NCBI RefSeq assembly: GCF_046097095.1
Contig: NZ_CP175698.1
Coordinates: 2,852,001-2,916,000 of the forward strand
DNA length: 64,000 nucleotides
Origin: Natrinema sp046097095
GTDB lineage: Archaea; Halobacteriota; Halobacteria; Halobacteriales; Natrialbaceae
Reading direction: 5' to 3'
A program made the translations under genes and the position numbers. The notes below the pieces were generated by a model. That model had not been told where the DNA came from. It worked only from the letters and a program-made list of their open reading frames with translations, and searched no databases. Positions 23,922-32,303 of the stretch are shown piece by piece; the first letter of the stretch is position 1; the number at the start of each line of letters is the position of its first letter.

Positions 23922-25144
23922 CGACTCGAGACGAGACACCGTGGGCGACGATCGCGACGCTCCTGTTGGCGGCAACGTTGCCCGCGCTCTCGGGTGGAAT
24001 CGTCAATCCGGTGTTGCCGGCGATCGAAGCGGCGTTTTCGTCGGTATCAAACGCCGGCGTCCTCGCCCAGCTCGTCAGTACGTTGACCGGGCTGATAATC
24101 GCCATCTTCGCGCCGATCGTCGGCGTGCTCGTCGATCGGTACGGTCGAAAGCGCGTCCTGATCGTCTCGATGATCATCTACGGGATCGGTCCCAGTTCGG
24201 CGTACTTCCTCGACTCGTTGTATCTGATCCTCTGGACGCGCGTCTTCCTCGGTATCGCCGTCGCCGGAATCATGGTCAGCGTCACGACGCTCATCGCAGA
24301 CTACTTCTCGGGCAAGCGTCGAGAGACCGTGATGGGGTGGCAGGGAGCCATGATGCCGTTCGGTGCAGCGGTCGCCATGATCGCCGGCGGGGTTCTGGCC
24401 GACCTCAACTGGCGAATCGTCTTCCTCACGTACCTCGTTGCACTCCTCATGGTCCCGCTCGTCGTCTTCTTCATCGACGAACCGGAGGTCGACACCGCAA
24501 GCGACTCCTCGCTGCCGTCGGTCGCCGAGTTGCAGGACATTCTCGCCGAGTTGCCGCTTGCGTTCCTGACCGGCGTCTACTTGGTCATGTTCATCGGAAT
24601 GATCGGGTACAACCAGATCAACGTCGAGATTCCGTTCTACCTGCAGACCGTGACGTCCGTCGACGGCACGATGACCGGGATCGCGATCGCAATCGTCTCG
24701 GTCGTCGCCGGACTCGTCTCGCTGAACTTCGATCGCATTCGCGAGCGGTACAGTCCCATCGCGATCATCGTCGGCATCTTCGCCGCGACCGGGATCGGGT
24801 TCGTCGTCGCTAGCGTGACCGAGCAGTACTGGATTATCGTCGCCGGGATCGTCATCGCCGGTGCCGGACTCATGCTGCTCACACCGACGATAAACTACTG
24901 GGTGGCGGCGCGCGTCACCGAGCAGTACCGCGGTCGGGCCCTCAGCGGCGTGACGACAACGCAGTTCCTCGGCATGTTCGTTTCGCCGATCGCGGCCGAG
25001 CCGCTGATCTCGCGGCTGGGAACTGGGCAGGCGCTCCTGGCGATCGGCGTCCTCGGGTTCGCGCTCATGGCCCTATTCGCCGTCGTGGCGTTCAGACGAC
25101 GCTCGCTAACGGACGCGACGCCCGCGACACAGCCGAACGATTGA
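23918..25144 (+). CDS. Major facilitator superfamily transporter
   Basis: This is a 408-residue protein with about twelve hydrophobic helices. The motif A loop between helices 2 and 3 is 'GVLVDRYGRKRV', and the equivalent after helix 8 is 'FDRIRERYSP'. An acidic central loop near residues 188-205 separates the halves. The overall pattern fits drug:H+ or sugar/metabolite antiporters; the substrate cannot be named from motifs. The start overlaps the stop of a small upstream ORF (ATGA), so its translation may depend on that ORF. The two GH3 genes upstream make a carbohydrate substrate attractive, as an inference only. Confidence 0.9.
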   Translation: MTTRDETPWATIATLLLAATLPALSGGIVNPVLPAIEAAFSSVSNAGVLAQLVSTLTGLIIAIFAPIVGVLVDRYGRKRVLIVSMIIYGIGPSSAYFLDSLYLILWTRVFLGIAVAGIMVSVTTLIADYFSGKRRETVMGWQGAMMPFGAAVAMIAGGVLADLNWRIVFLTYLVALLMVPLVVFFIDEPEVDTASDSSLPSVAELQDILAELPLAFLTGVYLVMFIGMIGYNQINVEIPFYLQTVTSVDGTMTGIAIAIVSVVAGLVSLNFDRIRERYSPIAIIVGIFAATGIGFVVASVTEQYWIIVAGIVIAGAGLMLLTPTINYWVAARVTEQYRGRALSGVTTTQFLGMFVSPIAAEPLISRLGTGQALLAIGVLGFALMALFAVVAFRRRSLTDATPATQPND

Positions 25145-25927
25145 CTTCGGAATCCGCGAGTCGACGGTCGAACGCGACCCAGTGGTCGGTTTCGACGGCG
25201 CAGATCGGCGTCCGCGGTAGGACCGTTCACCGACCGCTGACTCGAGTCACTCTTTCATAAGTACCATTCTGAATAGTATATACTGATGTAGATACTTCTC
25301 TTACGGATCGGTCGTCACTGCTGGAAGGAGGTGGTGCACTCATCTCCGTCCGATACTCGAGCGGACGCGAGCGGAAATCGATTCTGACGCCCTCGACGAC
25401 CGGTCTCGGAGTGAATCGTTCGTAGGCGATCGTCAGTCAACCGACGATCGCGCCAATCTCGTTCCATAACCGTGATGGGTTTCGTGGTACGCGTTCGATA
25501 CTCGGTTCCTGCCGTATTGCGGCGTCAAACCGACGTCTGCCGATCACACAGGAAACGGGTCCGTCGATCCCTCGAGGACGGCCCAGACTGTGTCGGACAC
25601 ACTTGCGTCGTCGAACACCGATACGGATAACAAAACGATCTCGATAGATTAGCAGTTGTATTCGATTCTATAGCAATTCAAGGGCGAGTGCCGTCGGAAC
25701 CGAACGCGCGACTCACCGCGTTCGCGGACCCTCTCTCGAATCGTCGCTCTCGGTTGCCGGACTCGAGGGAGTGGGTCTCGAGACGTTCGGTTTCGATGGG
25801 TCGGCGAGCCGACGCCGAGGAACGAGTTCGCTCGAGGCACGGCTCGGGGCAACGCTATGCGCGCGATAGCCGTCGGTATCGCGGAGTCCGGCGACTCAGA
25901 ACGATTAGCGACAGCGGACCGACGTCG
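25145..25927. other. 783-bp intergenic region
   Basis: No coding sequence is supported between the MFS gene and the convergent PTS IIB gene. An AT-rich patch at 25,255-25,300 (TAAGTACCATTCTGAATAG) and another at 25,640-25,680 look promoter-like but lead into no gene. The remaining bases are GC-rich with in-frame stops in all frames or frames without protein character. It may hold an unannotated non-coding RNA, which I cannot support. Confidence 0.45.
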
Positions 25928-26371
25928 TCAGGAGAGGAGTCGCTTGAGCCTGGCGAACAGCCCCTTCGAGGGATCGCCGCCGCGACGCGGAGCGCCGGAG
26001 TCAGCCGTTTCGGTGTCGGCGGACGCGGCCGCCGCCGTCTCAGACGAGTCGGCGGTCGACGCCTCGCCGTCGGCTTCCGAGACGGCTCGGTTGATGAGCG
26101 CCTCGGCATCGTTGACGGCGTCTTTCACCGGGGCCTCCACGAGCGGTTTGTCCGCGAAGCGCTCCTGGGTCACCGACGTGTCCGCAGCGATGATCACCGC
26201 GTCGGCGGCGGTGATCGCCTCGCTCGAGAGTTCGTTCTCTTGGCCCATAGCGCCTTGAACCTCGACGTCGATCTCGTGGCCGAGATCGGCCGCAGTCTGT
26301 TCGAGATTTTCGGCCGCCATCTGGCTGTGTGCGATACCTGTCGGACAGGACGTTACTGCGACGAATTTCAT
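25928..26371 (-). CDS. ptfB: PTS fructose-specific EIIB component
   Basis: This is a 147-residue protein. Residues 1-100 are a PTS IIB-fructose domain with the phosphorylated Cys9 in 'VTSCPTGIAHSQMAAENL'. Residues about 100-147 form an Ala/Ser/Glu-rich tail ending in a basic helix 'GLFARLKRLLS', which may contact membrane or partner. IIB takes the phosphate from IIA and passes it to fructose during transport by IIC. The start codon overlaps the ptsI stop (ATGA), so the two are coupled. It is the last gene of the PTS operon, in the order ptfC-ptfA-ptsH-ptsI-ptfB, as described in Haloferax volcanii. Confidence 0.94.
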   Translation of the reverse strand: MKFVAVTSCPTGIAHSQMAAENLEQTAADLGHEIDVEVQGAMGQENELSSEAITAADAVIIAADTSVTQERFADKPLVEAPVKDAVNDAEALINRAVSEADGEASTADSSETAAAASADTETADSGAPRRGGDPSKGLFARLKRLLS

Positions 26372-28086
26372 TGCTCGTACTCCGTGATGTGTTCGTAAAC
26401 GGTCTCTCTTGTGGCCGCGTCAGTTGCTCGATCGGCGAGCGATTCGGCCGCGTCGGCCTCGAGATCGGCAATCGCGGCTTTCACCTCGGGAATCGTCACC
26501 GCGCTCATGCTGAGTTCGTCGAGTCCCAGTCCGACGAGCAGCGGCGTCAGGTCGGGATCGCCGGCCATCTCGCCGCACATGCCGACCCAGGCGTCGCCCG
26601 CGTCGGCGGCCGCGGCGGTGCGCTCGATTGCGCGGAGGACGGCCGGTTCGCAGGGATCGCGAAGGTCGGCGACCCGATCGTTCTCCCGCGCGGCGGCCAT
26701 CACGTACTGGGTGAGATCGTTCGTCCCGATACTGAGGAAATCGACGCGCTCGGCGAACTCCTCGGCGAGGAACGCGGCACTGGGCGTCTCGATCATCACG
26801 CCCACTTCCGGAACGTCGTACGCGATCCCCTCTTCCTTGAGAGTCGCGGCGACGTCCTCGACGGTCTCGAGGGCCGCCTCGAGTTCCGGCACGGTCGCCA
26901 CCATCGGGAACATCACCGAGAGCGTTCCCGATTCGGCGGCGGCCGCTCGCAACAGCGCCCGGAGCTGGGTCTCGAAGAGGTCGGCGTCGGGACCGAGCGA
27001 GCGGCGGATCCCCCGCTGACCGAGGAAGGGGTTGTCGGCCTCGGGTGCCTCGAGGTAGGGGATCGGCTTGTCTCCCCCGACGTCGAGCGTTCGCACGACG
27101 ACCCGGCCGTCGGGAAACGCCGCGAGCGCCTCGCGGTAGACCTCGAACTGTTCGTCCTCGTCAGGCGGGGCCTCGCGGTCGAGAAAGAGGAATTCGGTCC
27201 GGAAGAGGCCGATTCCGTCGGCACCACCCTCGACGGCCCCTTCGAGTTCCGCGAGCGTGCCGACGTTGGCCGCGACCTCGACGTGTCGGCCGTCGGCCGT
27301 CGTGACCAGCTCTTCGCGGATCGCGACGTCGCGGCCGCCGGCCGCGCGTTCCCGGCGATCGTCGCTCGGATCGGCGATCACCGCGCCGCCCTCGCCGTCG
27401 ATCAGGACGGATTCGCCGTCGTCGATCCGCTCGAGGTCGTCGCCGACGCCGACGACGGCGGGGATCCCGAGCGAGCGGGCGAAGATCGCGGCGTGGGAGG
27501 TCCGCCCGCCGTCGACCGTCGCAAAGCCGGCCACGCGTTCGGGATCGAGCTGAGCGGTGTCGCTGGGCGTCAGCCGTTCGGCCAACAGGACCGAACCGTC
27601 GGACAGCGAGGCGAGATCGACGCGGTCCCCGTCGGTCAGCAGCCGCAACAGCCGATCTCTAACGTCGCGGAGGTCGTCGGCTCGCTCGGCCATCCGGCCG
27701 TCCATTCCCTCGAACCGCGCGATGGGGTCTTCGAAGGCAGCCTCGACCGCGTGCTCGGCGAGACGGCCGTCGTCGATTGCCGATTCGACGCCGTCGGTGA
27801 GTTGCGGATCGTCGAGGAACTGCCGATGGGCGTCGAACACCGCCGCTTCCTCATCGCCGACGCGATCGGCGGTCCGCTCGCGCTCGCGCTCGAGTTCCGA
27901 GTGTGCGCGCTCGCGGGCCGCCTCGAACCGCTCGCGCTCGGCGGCCGGCTCGACCGCGTCGGCCGCCGGCGGCTCCGCGAGTTCGAGATCGGCGCTCGGA
28001 TCGTACCAGACGGCGGTCCCGACGCCGGAAAGCGGCGTGACGCCGGTGCCATCGTGCGATCTCGGTGCGGACTCGTTGGCTGCCAT
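26368..28086 (-). CDS. ptsI: PTS enzyme I, phosphoenolpyruvate--protein phosphotransferase
   Basis: This is a 572-residue protein; I placed the start at 28086 because the open frame upstream overlaps the HPr coding region. The N-terminal HPr-binding and phosphohistidine domain carries the active His in 'GGRTSHAAIFARSLGIPAVVG' (His at about 198). The C-terminal PEP-binding barrel has 'ANVGTLAELEGAVEGGADGIGLFRTEFLF' and 'SIGTNDLTQYV', then the conserved 'GMCGEMAGDP' with the Cys acting in PEP turnover. EI is the entry of the phosphorelay and moves phosphate from PEP to HPr. It overlaps ptfB by four bases and follows ptsH by four bases. Confidence 0.97.
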   Translation of the reverse strand: MAANESAPRSHDGTGVTPLSGVGTAVWYDPSADLELAEPPAADAVEPAAERERFEAARERAHSELERERERTADRVGDEEAAVFDAHRQFLDDPQLTDGVESAIDDGRLAEHAVEAAFEDPIARFEGMDGRMAERADDLRDVRDRLLRLLTDGDRVDLASLSDGSVLLAERLTPSDTAQLDPERVAGFATVDGGRTSHAAIFARSLGIPAVVGVGDDLERIDDGESVLIDGEGGAVIADPSDDRRERAAGGRDVAIREELVTTADGRHVEVAANVGTLAELEGAVEGGADGIGLFRTEFLFLDREAPPDEDEQFEVYREALAAFPDGRVVVRTLDVGGDKPIPYLEAPEADNPFLGQRGIRRSLGPDADLFETQLRALLRAAAAESGTLSVMFPMVATVPELEAALETVEDVAATLKEEGIAYDVPEVGVMIETPSAAFLAEEFAERVDFLSIGTNDLTQYVMAAARENDRVADLRDPCEPAVLRAIERTAAAADAGDAWVGMCGEMAGDPDLTPLLVGLGLDELSMSAVTIPEVKAAIADLEADAAESLADRATDAATRETVYEHITEYEQ

Positions 28087-28090
28087 CGGT

Positions 28091-28387
28091 TCAGGTCCCC
28101 GAACTCGATTCGGCCGCGGACTCGGTCTCCGGCGTCGACAGCAGTTCCTCGAGGTCGTCGAGCGCCGCCTCGGCGTCATCGCCCTCCGCGATCAGTCGGA
28201 CGTCTTCGCCGCTGGCGACGCCGAGGGCGGTCACGGCCAGCATGCTCGCCGCGTCGACCGGCTCGTCGTCTCCGTCTGCCGGGGCGACCTGCACGTCGGC
28301 GTCGAACGCGGTCGCCGTCTCGACGAATTTCGCGGCCGGACGCGCGTGGAGCCCGTCTTCGGGGACCACGGTGACGGTGCGCTCCAT
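28091..28387 (-). CDS. ptsH: Phosphocarrier protein HPr
   Basis: This is a protein of about 98 residues. The active-site motif 'GLHARPAAKFVETA' has the phosphorylated His at position 14 from the chosen Met. Two Met codons are adjacent (28390 and 28387); either may start, and the second overlaps the ptfA stop as ATGA. The block 'DAASMLAVTALGVASGEDVRLIAEG' is also typical, and it has Ala at the position where firmicute HPr carries the regulatory Ser. The last 15 residues are a Ser/Glu tail. It shuttles phosphate from enzyme I to IIA. It sits between ptfA and ptsI in the operon. Confidence 0.96.
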   Translation of the reverse strand: MERTVTVVPEDGLHARPAAKFVETATAFDADVQVAPADGDDEPVDAASMLAVTALGVASGEDVRLIAEGDDAEAALDDLEELLSTPETESAAESSSGT

Positions 28388-28857
28388 CACGCGACCGCCT
28401 CCGTGATCGTCTCCTCGATCGCCGCCTTCGACTCCGCCTCGTGGAGTCGCTCGCGGACATCGTCGTGCATCAGGGCCCGCGAGAGCGAACTTAAGAGCTC
28501 GAGGTGCTCTTCGCCGCCCTCGGCGGGGACGAGCAGCATGAACAGCAGCGTCGCCGGCTCGCCGTCCATTGCATCGAAGTCGATGCCGGCCGAGGAGCGC
28601 GCGAAGGCGATCGTCGGTTCGGCGACCGCGTCGGTCTTCGCGTGCGGGATGCCGATCCCCATGCCGACGCCGGTCGTCGTTTCCTCCTCACGGGCGAGCA
28701 GGGCCTCGAGCGCCGCCTCGCGGTCGGTGACGCGGCCGGCCTCGACCGCGCGGTCGAGCAGGAACTCGATCGCGGCTTCCTTCTCTTCGGGCGGTTCCTC
28801 GAGCGTGATCAGTTCGGCGGTCAGTACGGTGTCGATTGCGGGTTCGGTCACAGTCAT
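28387..28857 (-). CDS. ptfA: PTS fructose-specific EIIA component
   Basis: This 156-residue protein is one PTS EIIA type-2 domain. The phosphorylated His is in 'GIGIPHAKTDAV' (His72), after 'AREEETTTGVG', the usual spacing for fructose/mannitol IIA. The C-terminal half has 'LLFMLLVPAEGGEEHLELLSSLSRAL'. It accepts phosphate from HPr and gives it to IIB. It follows the IIC gene after 45 bases and overlaps the ptsH start. The separate polypeptides for IIA, IIB and IIC match the haloarchaeal arrangement, in contrast with fused bacterial FruA. Confidence 0.96.
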   Translation of the reverse strand: MTVTEPAIDTVLTAELITLEEPPEEKEAAIEFLLDRAVEAGRVTDREAALEALLAREEETTTGVGMGIGIPHAKTDAVAEPTIAFARSSAGIDFDAMDGEPATLLFMLLVPAEGGEEHLELLSSLSRALMHDDVRERLHEAESKAAIEETITEAVA

Positions 28858-28902
28858 CGTATGGTTGCTATGGTGTTGAGCGGTGTGGCTGTCGTCCAGT
28901 GA

Positions 28903-30081
28903 TTAGTCGTTCGTCTGTCCTGCGTTCGTCTGTCCCCCGTCCGTCGTAGAGCGTGCGGGCTTGGCACCGGCGACGCGCTCGTGGTAGTCGGGTTTGATCA
29001 GCGTAGCGACTGTCGCCGTGACCGCCGTTCCGAGCGCGAGGCAGGCCAAAAACAGCAGCGGGCTATTCGAGAGGATCACGACGAAGACGCCACCGTGGGG
29101 GGCCGGCATCGTCACGCCGAGCCAGAGCGCGGCCGCGCCGGCCGTTGCACTGCCGAGGACAGCCGACGGAATGACCCGAAGCGGATCGGCGGCGGCGTAG
29201 GGGATCGCCCCTTCCGTGATGAACGCGAGGCCGAGCGGGACGGCCGCCTTCGCGTTCTCGTACATCTCCGCGGAGTACTTCTGGGGCGCGATGAAGTTCG
29301 AGAGCGCGAGGCCCAGCGGCGGCACCATCCCGCCAATCATCACGGCGGCCATCGGTGCGAAGATCTGGTCCGCGACGAGAACGGTCCCGAATACGTAGGC
29401 GACCTTGTTGATCGGGCCGCCCATGTCGACCGCCATCATCCCGCCGAGGATCGCGCCGAGCAGGAGGGCGTTCGAGCCCTGCATGCCCTCGAGTGCGGAC
29501 GTCAGCGCGTTGTCGACGATGGCGATCGGTACGCCGAGTCCGAGGATGACGATCGGCGCGAGCAACAGCGTCGTGAAGACGGGAATCACGAGGATCGGCA
29601 TCATCTGCGAGACGACTGACGGCACCGACCACCCCTTCATCCAGCGGGCGACGTAGCCCGCGAGCAGGCCGGCGACGATCGCACCGAGGAAGCCGGCGGC
29701 TGCCCCTTTGGCTTCGAATCCGATGATGAGGCCGGCAGCCTTGATGATCGCCTCCTGTTGGATCGCCCACGAGAGGATGAACCCGGGTGCGAGTCCGGGC
29801 TTGTCCGCGATCGCGTACGCGATGTACCCGCCTAGGACGGGAATCATGATCGTCAACCCGAGCTGTCCGATCTCGGCTAGGTACCACGCGAGCGAACCGG
29901 TTTCCTCGAACACCGTCTCGGTGCTGCCGGCCGTCCACGGTAACTCCGCGACCATAAACGCGAGCGCGAGGAGAATCCCGCCGATCGTCACGAACGGGAT
30001 CATAAACGACACGCCGGTCATCAGATCCTCTTTGACCGAGAGGAGATGACCGTGCAGCCGTGATTCTACATCGTCTTTCAT
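28903..30081 (-). CDS. ptfC: PTS fructose-specific EIIC membrane component
   Basis: This is a protein of about 392 residues with nine or so hydrophobic helices. Typical IIC-fructose signatures are 'EDLMTGVSFMIPFVTIGGILLALAF', 'PVLGGYIAYAIADKPGLAPG', 'GAAAGFLGAIVAGLLAGY', the motif 'AVDMGGPINKVAYVF' and 'ITEGAIPYAAADP'. It is the fructose channel and phosphorylation site at the membrane. Three in-frame Mets (30117, 30108, 30081) could start it; I chose the last, but the distance from the inverted repeat upstream would also allow a leaderless start at 30108. It is the first of the five PTS genes after a 114-base gap from pfkB, so it may have its own promoter. Confidence 0.95.
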   Translation of the reverse strand: MKDDVESRLHGHLLSVKEDLMTGVSFMIPFVTIGGILLALAFMVAELPWTAGSTETVFEETGSLAWYLAEIGQLGLTIMIPVLGGYIAYAIADKPGLAPGFILSWAIQQEAIIKAAGLIIGFEAKGAAAGFLGAIVAGLLAGYVARWMKGWSVPSVVSQMMPILVIPVFTTLLLAPIVILGLGVPIAIVDNALTSALEGMQGSNALLLGAILGGMMAVDMGGPINKVAYVFGTVLVADQIFAPMAAVMIGGMVPPLGLALSNFIAPQKYSAEMYENAKAAVPLGLAFITEGAIPYAAADPLRVIPSAVLGSATAGAAALWLGVTMPAPHGGVFVVILSNSPLLFLACLALGTAVTATVATLIKPDYHERVAGAKPARSTTDGGQTNAGQTND

Positions 30082-30124
30082 GCTATCGTTGCCGAATTCT
30101 TTCACCATCGGCTGCAAAAGTGCT

Positions 30125-30150
30125 TTCGAACATGTTTGTTTTAGTTCGAA
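30125..30150 (-). promoter_or_regulatory. Inverted repeat TTCGAAC-N12-GTTCGAA before ptfC
   Basis: A perfect 7-bp inverted repeat lies in the only sizeable gap of the sugar operon, between the pfkB stop and the ptfC start. The spacer (TAAAACAAACAT on the minus strand) is AT-rich and could hold the TATA element. A dimeric regulator would bridge it. GlpR, encoded upstream, is the obvious candidate, although this does not look like the shorter GlpR motif I recall from Haloferax. Confidence 0.45.
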
Positions 30151-30195
30151 TGTGGATGTAATGTTCTGTCGGTCAGATAGTCACGTCGTCGGTGA

Positions 30196-31104
30196 TCAGT
30201 ACGCGGACACGGCGATCGACTCGCGTTCGTCGCTGATACCGGTAAACGGCGGCGCTCGAGTTCCCGATACCGAGACCACGCGGGAAGCGACGGCGACACC
30301 CGATCTGAGCGACGCCGCATCCGATTCTTGCCGAGCCCGTCCGGCGAGTACGCCTGCGAGAAGGGCGTCGCCCGCGCCGACGGTGTCGACCACGTCGACG
30401 TCCGCCGCCGGCGCGTGCAGCGTCTGGGTCGGCGCGGCCAGTGTTGCACCCTCGCCGCCGAGCGAGGCGACGACGCGGTCGAACCCCGTCGCTCGGAGTT
30501 CCTCCGCGGCCGCGATCGCCGATCGCACATCGTCTACTTGCCGTCCCGTCGCCGCCGCGAGTTCCTCACGGTTGGGCTTGCAAAGCGCGTACTCGGCCTC
30601 GAGTTCGGCGAGTGTCGCTCCGCCGACGTCGACGACCGTTTCCCAGGGGCCGGCCGCGGCAACGCGGTCGATCGTCTCGGGACCGGTCCCCGGCGGCAGG
30701 CTGCCGGCGATCACGACCGTCTCGGGGTCGTACATCCGGAGCGTGTCGACGATCTCCTCGATCGCAGGCGGGGTGATCCGAGGGCCGTTCTGGTTGATCT
30801 TGTACTCGCCGTCGGATTCGAGCAGGGTCGTGTTGAGTCGCGTCTCGCCGTCGATCTCGACGAAATCGGCGTCGATCGCGGTCTCCGAGAGCCGCTCGAG
30901 GAGATAGCGGCCGAGGAAGCCGCCGGCGACGCCGGTCGCGACGGTCTCGACGCCGAGTTCGACCAGGTACTTCGAGACGTTGATTCCCTTCCCGCCCGCG
31001 TCGTAGCGGTGCTCGTCGGAGCGAGCGACGGCCCCGTCGGTCAACGGCTCAGAGAGTTCGACCGTGTAGTCGACCGCCGGGTTCAGCGTCACGCTAGCGA
31101 TCAT
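30196..31104 (-). CDS. pfkB: 1-phosphofructokinase, PfkB family
   Basis: This 302-residue protein begins 'MIASVTLNPAVDYTVEL', the usual start of 1-phosphofructokinases. PfkB motifs are visible: 'GGKGINVSKYLVELG' near residues 38-52 and the C-terminal 'DTVGAGDALLAGVLAG', with the catalytic Asp of G-A-G-D. It phosphorylates fructose-1-phosphate, delivered by the PTS, to fructose-1,6-bisphosphate. Its start lies inside the end of the glpR frame (11-base overlap), so both are co-transcribed. The glpR-pfkB pair upstream of the PTS genes matches the Haloferax arrangement. Confidence 0.95.
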   Translation of the reverse strand: MIASVTLNPAVDYTVELSEPLTDGAVARSDEHRYDAGGKGINVSKYLVELGVETVATGVAGGFLGRYLLERLSETAIDADFVEIDGETRLNTTLLESDGEYKINQNGPRITPPAIEEIVDTLRMYDPETVVIAGSLPPGTGPETIDRVAAAGPWETVVDVGGATLAELEAEYALCKPNREELAAATGRQVDDVRSAIAAAEELRATGFDRVVASLGGEGATLAAPTQTLHAPAADVDVVDTVGAGDALLAGVLAGRARQESDAASLRSGVAVASRVVSVSGTRAPPFTGISDERESIAVSAY

Positions 31105-31867
31105 CCGGCACCTCCGCGCTGACGGTCACGTCGGCCGCCGCGCAGGCCTCTGCGATCTCGCCGGTCGGGTCGGCGTCGGTCACCAGCACGTCCACGTCGG
31201 TAAGCGACGCGAACTGGATGAAACTCTGTTCGCCGAACTTGGTCTCGTCCGTGACGAGGACGACCCGCTCTGCGCTCTCGACCATGAGTTCCTTCATTCG
31301 CGCCTCGTCCTCGTTCGGCGTCGTCAGACTCCCGTCGCCGGTGATTCCGTTCGTCCCCAGAAAGAGCAGATCGAAGTTCGTCCGGTCCAGAAATGTCTCC
31401 GCGCTCGGACCGACGAGCGCCCGCGTGCGGTGGCGCAGCGTTCCGCCGGTGAGTTTCACGTCGTTGGCGTCCTTCCCGAGCTCGAGCGCCAGCAGCGGCG
31501 AGTTCGTCACCGGAATGAACGCGGTGTCGGCCGGCGCTCGCTTCGCGATCTGCATCGTCGTCGTCCCCGAATCGAAGAAGACGACCTGGCCGTCGTGGAT
31601 TTCCGTCGCGGCGCGCTCGCCGATCGCGACCTTCGCCTCGAGGTTCTGGACTTCCTTCTGGACGTACGTCTCTTCGCGACCGACCGCTGTCACCGGGACG
31701 GCGCCGCCGTGGGATCGCTCGACGAGGCGCTCCTCCTCGAGGTCGTCTAAGTCCCGCCGGATCGTCGCCTTCGACACGTCGAGTTCGCCGGCCAATTCCT
31801 CGACCGAGCAGCCGTCCCGATCCGAGACGAGTTCGACGATCGTCCGTTTGCGCTGTTCGGGTAACAT
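31094..31867 (-). CDS. glpR: DeoR/GlpR-type sugar-responsive transcriptional regulator
   Basis: This is a 257-residue protein. The N-terminal DeoR winged helix ('RKRTIVELVSDRDGCSVEELAGELDVSKATIRRDLDDLEEERLVERSHGGAV') is complete. The C-terminal sugar-phosphate-binding domain has 'VFFDSGTTTMQIAKR', 'TGGTLRHRTRALVGPSAETFL' and 'LFLGTNGI'. I chose the Met at 31867 (MLPEQRKR), which fits the family; a GTG 13 codons upstream is possible. A TATA-like AAATAAATC is about 45 bases upstream. In Haloferax volcanii the homologue represses pfkB and other sugar genes when glycerol is present; the same role is inferred here. Confidence 0.94.
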   Translation of the reverse strand: MLPEQRKRTIVELVSDRDGCSVEELAGELDVSKATIRRDLDDLEEERLVERSHGGAVPVTAVGREETYVQKEVQNLEAKVAIGERAATEIHDGQVVFFDSGTTTMQIAKRAPADTAFIPVTNSPLLALELGKDANDVKLTGGTLRHRTRALVGPSAETFLDRTNFDLLFLGTNGITGDGSLTTPNEDEARMKELMVESAERVVLVTDETKFGEQSFIQFASLTDVDVLVTDADPTGEIAEACAAADVTVSAEVPDDR

Positions 31868-32303
31868 GTGACTGGAAGGGCTTCGACTCCCCTCTGCGTT
31901 CTGCACGGATTTATTTGTTTATGCCCTATCTTGTGATTGTTTCTGCGCGTTTCTTTCGAACAGTCCTAGCTCCAGAAACACGCCGCTCCGTGATCGGCCG
32001 ATCGGTCCGCCACGCTACAGGGGAGCCACCGACGAGAGCCCCGGCCCTGGCTCCAGCCCCGTCGATCGCCGAGGGGATACTTGACAGCGCGCTGATTCCG
32101 ACAGGGCGTCGCTCGCACCTACGGCGGGCCTTCGAACTGCCAGCGTCGTCACGAACGCCGTGAGTCAGCTGGTGACGAAGATCGGGATCACCGTCTCGTA
32201 GACGGAGACGGTTGCATAATCGGGGACGGCGATCGCGGTCACGGCTCGTCGTTTCGGTCCGTTCGAAACCAGTGGACGCGTCGGTCGACGGTTGCGAGCC
32301 GCG
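31868..32303. other. 436-bp intergenic region between glpR and leuB
   Basis: This holds the glpR promoter at its left edge. Elsewhere I see no gene. A 24-codon minus-strand frame ending at 32163 ('PDYATVSVYETVIPIFVTS') has protein-like hydrophobic patterning but no start, and may be a relic. No repeats or hairpins of note. Confidence 0.45.

Noticed and set aside
26329..28374. 681-codon open frame antisense to ptsI
   Set aside because: Opposes an unmistakable enzyme I with all active-site motifs. High GC in third positions creates the long open antisense frame.
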